Shown piece after piece: positions 1 to 5,000 of a stretch of 5,826 nt of DNA (position 1 is the first letter of the stretch; the number at the start of each line of letters is the position of its first letter). Below the pieces are notes generated by a model. The model saw only the letters and a program-made list of their open reading frames with translations. It was not told the DNA's origin and did no database searches. This DNA is from an uncultured Roseburia sp. GTDB lineage: Bacteria > Bacillota > Clostridia > Lachnospirales > Lachnospiraceae. Location of the stretch: NCBI GenBank assembly GCA_947057405.1, contig CAMSEJ010000168.1:1-5826 (forward strand). The letters run 5' to 3'. The position numbers and the translations under genes were made by a program.

Positions 1-10
1 TCACACCTAA

Positions 11-17
11 CCTCCCT
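11..17 (-). promoter_or_regulatory. Shine-Dalgarno of a gene leaving the window on the left
   Basis: Read on the minus strand this is AGGGAGG, a strong ribosome binding site. The remaining ten bases to the window edge give no convincing start codon with an open frame (a GTG there is followed directly by TGA), so the start codon probably lies just outside. With the promoter at 76-103 it indicates that a leftward gene begins immediately beyond position 1. Its identity cannot be read here. Confidence 0.6.
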
Positions 18-18
18 C

Positions 19-45
19 CAGTTGCGTATTGTGCATATTCAACTG
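19..45 (-). promoter_or_regulatory. Interrupted dyad in the leader of the off-window gene
   Basis: Two 11-base arms, 19-29 and 35-45, flank a 5-base centre. Nine of the 11 positions are complementary, and the outer six (CAGTTG / CAACTG) match perfectly. The dyad lies between the predicted transcription start (about position 69) and the Shine-Dalgarno at 11-17. It could be a repressor operator or an RNA stem-loop controlling access to the ribosome binding site. The symmetry is seen directly; the regulatory role is inferred. Confidence 0.45.
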
Positions 46-75
46 TTTGGGTAATATTTTACTGCACTAACAATT

Positions 76-103
76 ATTATAGCATAATTTTTCCATTCGT
101 CAA
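76..103 (-). promoter_or_regulatory. Sigma-A promoter firing leftward out of the window
   Basis: On the minus strand: TTGACG (-35, 98-103), a 16-base spacer, and a perfect TATAAT (-10, 76-81) preceded by TGC, an extended -10 element. This is the best match to a vegetative promoter in the window. It lies downstream of the 197-1438 gene on the same strand, so the off-window gene has its own transcription start even if there is read-through. The leader to the left edge is about 69 bases. Confidence 0.75.
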
Positions 104-143
104 CTGATTTTTTAAACAATCTGGAAAAACATCTCGTACCGGC

Positions 144-181
144 AAAAAAGCCATCCAACCGGCGCCTGCTCTCCCCCGGTT
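144..181 (-). terminator. Possible weak terminator after the leucine-rich-repeat gene
   Basis: AACCGG (157-162) and CCGGTT (176-181) form a 6-bp stem with a 13-base loop, 15 bases past the stop codon of the minus-strand gene. A run of six T on the minus strand (144-149) follows, but seven bases separate it from the stem, so this is not a textbook intrinsic terminator. Its position, between the stop codon and the next same-strand promoter, supports the call. Confidence 0.35.
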
Positions 182-196
182 ACACAATGCCGGAAG

Positions 197-1438
197 CTAT
201 TTCACTGTGAGCCGGACATCAGAGGGAATTTTCAGGATTTTTTCAGTTTTGGGATTGTACAGATACAAATCAATCCGAAACTCTTCTCCCGACCAGTCCG
301 TAAGCTTTAAATTCTTCAAGGTAAAGGTTCCGTCCGAAGCTGCTTTGACCGGTTTTTCCGGTTTTGTCATCTCATCCTCATAATAACGGCTGCTTGTCAG
401 CCCAACCGATACATCATACCCGCCTGTTACAGATACCCGTCCTGTTATCGTTTTTGTTTTTTTATTTATTTTCTTGCCCTTCGGTTTTGTAACAGTCACT
501 TTTGCATTCAGTTTCTGATATTCTGCCAGCTCCTGTCCCCAATTCTGATACGATTTCCGAAAGAATTTTGCCGGCAGCTTTTTTTGTATTTCCTTTGCCG
601 ACAGACGGTTATCCCTCAAATCCACAGTAATTAACCGAAGTTTCTTTAAATTTGGCAGTTTTTTTATCTGATTGCTGCTTACTGATAAATGGCGCAGCTT
701 TTTCATATGGGACACTTCTTGGATGCCAGTTATCCGGTTGCCATCTGCGGATAACTGTTCCATCCTGCGCGCGTTTTCTATCCCGGTCAGACGTTTTAAG
801 TAATTATTGTCCACATTTAATTTTCTTAAGGAGCTTAACCCGTTCAGTTCCTTTAAATCAGTAATCCGATTATTAGAAGCTTCCAGTATTTCCATATTTA
901 CCAGATTCTGAACCGGTTTAAAATCCGTAAGGTTATTACTGCCCACATATAAAAACCTTAATCCAGACATCCCTTCCAGTCCCGTCAGGCTTTCCAGCCG
1001 GCAGCAGACTGCGCTTAAGCCTACTAAATCCGTTAAATTTTGCAGTTTTTCTAAATTACTTACCGGATTACAGGATATGTCCAGATCTTTTAAATGGATC
1101 AGTTCTTCTATCCCGTCTAAACTGCTGATTTTCTGAAAACGTAAATCCAGTTCAAGCATTCCCTGCAGACAGCCAATCCCTTTCAGGCTTTTTACCGGTC
1201 CCCATTTTAAATCAAACGGGTTCGGATCCAGTTCCCGGATGCGTTCGGCCTCCTGTCTGGTAAAGGTTTCATCCGGCTGCTTGCCCAATTCTTTTAAAAT
1301 CCCATGATACAGAGCTTTGTCCGGAATGCCAGTTTCGTCATTTAAAATAACCTCCTGATCGGCGCCGTAGACATATGCAGGTGAAATGACGAACAAACAC
1401 ATACATAATAAAATGAATGCCCCTATTTTTTTTACCAC
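197..1438 (-). CDS. Secreted SDS22/internalin-like leucine-rich-repeat protein
   Basis: A complete 413-residue protein, probably exported and displayed at the cell surface or released, and likely to bind a protein or glycan partner that the sequence does not reveal. Residues 1-25 form a signal peptide: basic MVKK, a hydrophobic core, then cleavage near VYG/AD. Residues about 30-70 resemble the helical N-cap that precedes internalin-type repeats (IPD...L...LGK...T..EA..I..L). Residues 84-259 are eight consecutive 22-residue repeats with an L..L...N.I pattern, followed by a ninth of 21 residues (260-280). Residues 281-310 look like a closing cap. Residues about 313-413 are lysine-rich, then beta-rich (TITGRVSVTGGYDVSV...DGTFTLKNL), suggesting an immunoglobulin-like or carboxypeptidase-regulatory-like sandwich. 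No LPXTG motif, transmembrane anchor or catalytic motif is seen. Cysteines 12 and 14 lie in the signal core but do not make a convincing lipobox. The start is GTG, chosen because AGGAGGGG lies six bases upstream. Its base composition looks AT-richer than the divergent neighbour's (one sampled 60-base line gives 22 GC). Confidence 0.93.
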   Translation of the reverse strand: MVKKIGAFILLCMCLFVISPAYVYGADQEVILNDETGIPDKALYHGILKELGKQPDETFTRQEAERIRELDPNPFDLKWGPVKSLKGIGCLQGMLELDLRFQKISSLDGIEELIHLKDLDISCNPVSNLEKLQNLTDLVGLSAVCCRLESLTGLEGMSGLRFLYVGSNNLTDFKPVQNLVNMEILEASNNRITDLKELNGLSSLRKLNVDNNYLKRLTGIENARRMEQLSADGNRITGIQEVSHMKKLRHLSVSSNQIKKLPNLKKLRLITVDLRDNRLSAKEIQKKLPAKFFRKSYQNWGQELAEYQKLNAKVTVTKPKGKKINKKTKTITGRVSVTGGYDVSVGLTSSRYYEDEMTKPEKPVKAASDGTFTLKNLKLTDWSGEEFRIDLYLYNPKTEKILKIPSDVRLTVK

Positions 1439-1444
1439 AAATAA

Positions 1445-1452
1445 CCCCTCCT
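1445..1452 (-). promoter_or_regulatory. Shine-Dalgarno supporting a GTG start
   Basis: Minus-strand AGGAGGGG ends six bases before the GTG at 1438-1436. No ATG sits at a suitable distance, so this site decides the start of the leucine-rich-repeat gene. Confidence 0.85.
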
Positions 1453-1457
1453 CACTC

Positions 1458-1471
1458 TCAGAAATTTCTGA
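1458..1471. promoter_or_regulatory. Perfect 14-bp palindrome at the predicted transcription start
   Basis: TCAGAAATTTCTGA is fully self-complementary. It covers the expected +1 (about 1469) of the promoter at 1476-1504 and sits just upstream of the ribosome binding site, where a repressor could block transcription. No protein family is assigned to it. Confidence 0.4.
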
Positions 1472-1475
1472 CTTC

Positions 1476-1504
1476 AGAATACCATAACCATTACTGTTTG
1501 TCTA
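1476..1504 (-). promoter_or_regulatory. Sigma-A promoter of the leucine-rich-repeat gene
   Basis: On the minus strand: TAGACA (-35, 1499-1504), a 17-base spacer, TATTCT (-10, 1476-1481), with TGG directly before the -10 box, giving an extended -10. The expected start near 1469 gives a leader of about 30 bases. Each hexamer differs from consensus at only one or two positions. Confidence 0.65.
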
Positions 1505-1594
1505 TTATTAAGGTAATAAATAATTTTGCAAATTTATCCGTCCGTCTGGCCGCCCGCATCCGTCAATATTCCATACACCTCTCAGCTGCTCATC

Positions 1595-1639
1595 AAAAAA
1601 ACCGTAATCCCAGGCGGTACCAAAAAGCGCCGATTACGG
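1595..1639 (-). terminator. Intrinsic terminator, leftward, with no visible gene
   Basis: Arms 1602-1609 (CCGTAATC) and 1632-1639 (GATTACGG) make an 8-bp stem. It is extended by GGCG/CGCC (1613-1616 with 1628-1631) across a 3-base bulge. On the minus strand the stem is followed at once by seven T (1595-1601), the classic rho-independent form. No minus-strand gene lies between here and 2028. It may be left over from a lost gene, or it may shield the leucine-rich-repeat promoter from transcription entering through the repeat element. Confidence 0.7.
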
Positions 1640-1667
1640 AAATGATTTTTCAAACACGCTCTAGAGC
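1636..1667 (+). repeat. Partial copy of the palindromic element end (direct repeat, copy 1)
   Basis: This 32-base stretch matches 1798-1829 with a single mismatch (A at 1640 against G at 1802). It reproduces the right-hand end of the 166-bp element and overlaps its left end by the shared CTAGAGC. It therefore looks like the end of a second copy placed back to back with the first. The resulting junction is itself a perfect 36-bp palindrome (1645-1680). Confidence 0.85.
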
Positions 1668-1826
1668 GTGTTTGAAAAATGCTTTCTGGCAGATGTATTT
1701 CACACTTAGTGGGAGATTTGTGCCAGATAAGGGAGGCGTAGCGGGCTACGTTGACCGAATTTGGCGCAAATATCACGCTAAGTGGGGGATGCAGATGACG
1801 GGAATGATTTTTCAAACACGCTCTAG
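1661..1826. mobile_element. MITE-like palindromic element, 166 bp
   Basis: The first and last 20 bases are perfect inverted repeats (CTAGAGCGTGTTTGAA..., 1661-1680 and 1807-1826). Complementarity continues inward over 81-base arms at about 59 of 81 positions by hand count, closing on a 4-base loop (1742-1745) flanked by CGTAG/CTACG. The whole element could fold into one long imperfect hairpin as DNA or RNA. It encodes nothing credible. Short size, terminal inverted repeats and lack of a transposase fit a miniature inverted-repeat transposable element moved in trans. CTAG or its central TA at each end could be the target duplication, but the partial copy alongside prevents a clear decision. 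An alternative is a structured intergenic repeat of the REP/BIME kind. Confidence 0.7.
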
Positions 1827-1829
1827 AGC
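1798..1829 (+). repeat. Element end (direct repeat, copy 2)
   Basis: The right end of the 166-bp element plus three bases beyond it (AGC), matching 1636-1667 at 31 of 32 positions with a 162-base offset. The extra AGC after CTAG matches the start of the element, so a further copy could once have begun here; similarity stops at 1830. Confidence 0.8.
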
Positions 1830-1845
1830 CGTTTCATCCTGTCAC

Positions 1846-1906
1846 ACAGCGAACGCCGCATCCCCTGTCCTCTGGCTGACGGAACTTTGCCAGCATTGTT
1901 CGCTGT
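1846..1906. repeat. Nested 61-bp inverted repeat
   Basis: Outer arms ACAGCGAAC (1846-1854) and GTTCGCTGT (1898-1906) are perfectly complementary over 9 bp. Inside them, CTGGC (1872-1876) and GCCAG (1889-1893) form a second stem with a 12-base loop. No T-run follows on either strand, so it is not a standard terminator. It begins 20 bases right of the palindromic element and ends about 50 bases before the promoter of the large gene. It may be a remnant of another small element or a regulatory structure. Confidence 0.5.
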
Positions 1907-1954
1907 AATACAAATACCAGCGGCGTAAATTCGATAAAAATAAGCCTCTTAATC

Positions 1955-1983
1955 TTGCCATTCCCACCATATGCTGGTAAAAT
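1955..1983 (+). promoter_or_regulatory. Sigma-A promoter of the BspA-like gene
   Basis: TTGCCA (-35, 1955-1960), a 17-base spacer and TAAAAT (-10, 1978-1983), preceded by TGG (extended -10). The expected start near 1990 leaves a leader of about 38 bases to the ATG at 2028. Each box has one mismatch to consensus. Confidence 0.7.
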
Positions 1984-2015
1984 CTCTATAACAAATCTTA
2001 TGATTCAGTGAAAGC

Positions 2016-2020
2016 GAGGA
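2016..2020 (+). promoter_or_regulatory. Shine-Dalgarno of the BspA-like gene
   Basis: GAGGA, seven bases before the ATG at 2028. It supports that start, which is followed directly by a typical signal peptide. Confidence 0.75.
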
Positions 2021-2027
2021 AAACAGA

Positions 2028-5000
2028 ATGAGAAAAAGAGTTCTAAAACACTTTCTGCCCGCCCTTCTAATCATTCTGGCCGCTCTGATACTCCCGGCCG
2101 CCAGACCTGCAAGAGCAGCAGAAACAAGCGAAACCCTCACCGGGACCTGCGGTGAACATGCTGACTGGAGCTTCCAAAACGGGATCCTGACCGTTTCCGG
2201 AACCGGAGCCATGACAGCCGGGCAAAACACCTCTCTGTCTCCCATTTTTAAGCCCTGCGGCAAAATAACGGAAATCATTGTGGAGGAAGGCATTACCGAA
2301 ATCGGCTCCTTTGCCCAATTAGACGTAGAAAAGGTCACGCTCCCGCAGAGCCTGGTCAAAGTCCACCCTTATGCGTTTGCTTCCTGCCGCAGCTTAAAAG
2401 AAATTGCCCTGCCGGACGGCGTTACTTCCATCGGCACCGGCTGTTTTGCCGGCTGTACCGGCCTTCGGTCTGTCCGGACGCCGGATACCCTTGCCAAAAT
2501 CGAAGCAAGTGCCTTTATTAACTGCTCCTCCCTCTCAGGCATTTCACTGGGCAGTTCCTTAACATTCCTTGGAGCGGAAGCGTTTGCCTACTGCAAAGGA
2601 CTGACAGAGGTTACGATTCCTTCCTCCTTACAAACGTTCGGAAACGGTCCCTTCGCGTTTTGCACCGGCCTGACCCGGGTTGCCTATCATGCCGCAAATG
2701 CCAACGCTGACGCGCCGAACGGCACAAGCAGCCTGCTGCGCAATGCAGGAGACACAAACCATCCGGTTACGCTGACGCTTGGCAATACGGTACGGACGCT
2801 TCCCGTATATTTTTTGTCCGACAGTAAATATGTTTCCGATATAAAAGGAGGCGCCGGCCTGACCGGAATCGGACATCATGCCTTCAACGGCTGTTCGGGC
2901 TTAAAAGAGATTACGCTTCCGGATGCAGTCACCGAACTGCCTGCAAACAGTTTTTCCAACTGTGCATCCTTAACAAACATCCATCTGTCGAACAAGCTTA
3001 CCTCCGTCGGCGCAGATGCATTCTTTGGTTGCGTTCTTTTGGAATCCGTTTCCCTGCCGGACACCGTCACACAGATTTCGGACCGGGCATTTTACCATTG
3101 CTATGCTCTGAAATCCATCAATTTGCCCGGCTTACTGCGCTTTGTCGGCGAATCCGCGTTCCGGAATTGCAAAGCCCTGACTTCCGTTCTTCTGCCGGAT
3201 TCGGTTACGGAGGTAAAAGAATATGCGTTCAGCGAATGTGCTTCCCTGGAAACAATCCGTTTTTCCAAAGGAATGGCTTCTGTCGCACCTTATCTCTGCA
3301 AGGCCTGTCCGAAGCTTTCCTCCGTTACCTTGCCGGATGCGGCGACGGAAATCGGCAGAAACGCCTTTGATCAATGCACGTCATTAAAAACGCTGGATTT
3401 ACCGCGGACGCTGACCTCCATTGGCATGTACGCCTTTCGCGAAAGCGGCTTAACCGCCGCAGTTATTCCGGATTCCGTCACATCCTTAGGAGACTGCGCC
3501 TATTTTTCGTGCGCCGCACTGGAATCTATAACCCTTCCGGCCGGCATTACCGTAATCCCCTACAGGCTGTGCCGGGACTGCACGTCCCTTTCTGCCGTCC
3601 GTCTGCCGTCCGGGGCAACCGCAATAAAATCCGACGCCTTTTTCGGCTGTACGGCGCTGACAGCGATTCGGTTTCCGGATACCCTGCAGCAGATCGACGC
3701 CAATGCGTTCCAAAACTGCAAATCCCTTTCCGATTTTACCCTTCCTGGCGCCCTGCAGCAGATTGGTTCCAATGCCTTCCAGGGATGCTCCGCTCTTACC
3801 GCGCTGCAATTCCCGGAAGCATTGATACAAATCGGAACGGAGGCCTTTAAAAACTGTGTTTCTCTGACGGAACTGACCATTCCCGAAGCAATACAAAGCC
3901 TGGGAAATTATGCGTTCTCCGGATGTGACATAAAAACAATCACCTACCGCGCTGCCGCCTGCACGGTCGGCGCCAATGCATTCTCAGACTGCTCAAAAGA
4001 AACGGTTTCTGCCGTCATTGCAGACAGTGCAGACACTTTGCCGGACCGATTGTTTGCCGACTGCCGAAAACTGGTATCCATTGAATTTGAAGGCTGTCCC
4101 TCACAATGGGGAGAATCTCTCTTCTTGATGTGTACCTCCCTGACAACCGTAACCCTTCCCTCTGCCATGAAGGAAATTCCATACGGAATGTTCAACGACT
4201 GCCAGAACCTGTCCGAGCTTGTCTTTTCAGAAAATCTGGTTTCCGTCGGAGACTATGCCTTTTCCCACTGCAAAAGCCTGCAAAGGGTGAGTCTTCCCAA
4301 AACGCTGCTCTCGATTGGGGATTACGCCTTTTTCCAATGCAGCGCTTTAACAGACGCCGCGCTCCCAGACGCCCTGCAGTCTTTGGGTGAAAAATGTTTT
4401 TCCGGCACCGCCCTGAACACAGAAAATACAGGCAATCTCATCAGCTACTGCGGATGGGCGCTCGGATTAAGCGGCCAAAACGAAACCTCTGTCCATCTCC
4501 CGGAAGGAATACGCGGGATTGCAAGCAGCGCATTCTGCGAACAGCCGAACCTGTCTTCGGCAGCCCTTCCGGATACGCTGCGTTTTATCGGCGATTCCGC
4601 GTTTAAGAACTGCAGAAGTCTAAACACGGTAACCGGCGGCGCAAATCTCACGCTGGTCAGCCCGTCCGCGTTTGACAATACGCCCTGGCTTAAAAATTCG
4701 GACTATGTTATCATGGGAGGCTGCCTGATTCGCTGCAATTTAGCCGAGGAAAACATCACCGTGCCAAACAGCATCAAACAGATCGCTCCCGGAGCCTTTT
4801 CCTCCAACCAGGCAATCAAACGGGTTCGTCTTCCGGAGGGTCTGACAGAACTTCCGTCCCGGACATTCTGGGATTGTAAAAACCTGACGGAGGTTTTGCT
4901 TCCGTCTTCGATGCAAATCATCGGCGATGCCGCCTTCGGAGGCAGCGGGATTGCTTCAGTCGTGCTTCCGCAAGGCCTGACTGACATCGACAGCAGCGCG

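Larger units (their letters stand above)
1439..2027. other. Intergenic region between divergent genes
   Basis: This 589-base stretch holds the promoter of each flanking gene, one intrinsic terminator, a palindromic repeat element and another inverted repeat, all listed separately. Open frames across it, including one of 163 codons on the plus strand and one of 77 codons on the minus strand, read straight through the repeat element, have no ribosome binding site and show no family resemblance, so no gene is called. Positions 1505-1594 are AT-rich, then mixed, and show nothing further that can be supported. Confidence 0.8.

Noticed and set aside
229..262. Lipoprotein signal from cysteines 12 and 14 of the minus-strand protein
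   Set aside because: The residues before them (LLC, CMC) do not fit a lipobox with Gly or Ala at -1, and the hydrophobic core continues past them to a normal signal peptidase I site. In the window the codons lie near 1397-1405, not in the 3' part of the gene.
652..864. Plus-strand 70-codon frame inside the leucine-rich-repeat gene
   Set aside because: It is antisense to well-formed repeats and has no ribosome binding site or family resemblance.
1582..1815. Minus-strand open frame of 77 codons
   Set aside because: It is a translation of the repeat element; the IFQTRSRACLK motif comes from the terminal repeat and is not evidence of a protein.
1636..1829. CRISPR-like direct repeats
   Set aside because: There are only two copies 162 bases apart, part of a larger inverted structure, with no regular spacers and no cas genes.
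1417..1908. Plus-strand open frame of 163 codons across the intergenic region
   Set aside because: It starts inside the 5' end of the minus-strand gene, runs through the palindromic element and the terminator, has no ribosome binding site and resembles no family.
3029..4606. Several plus-strand frames of 70-158 codons inside the large gene
   Set aside because: They are out-of-frame shadows of the BspA repeats, created by repeat periodicity. The frame from 2028 is open throughout and has coherent domains.
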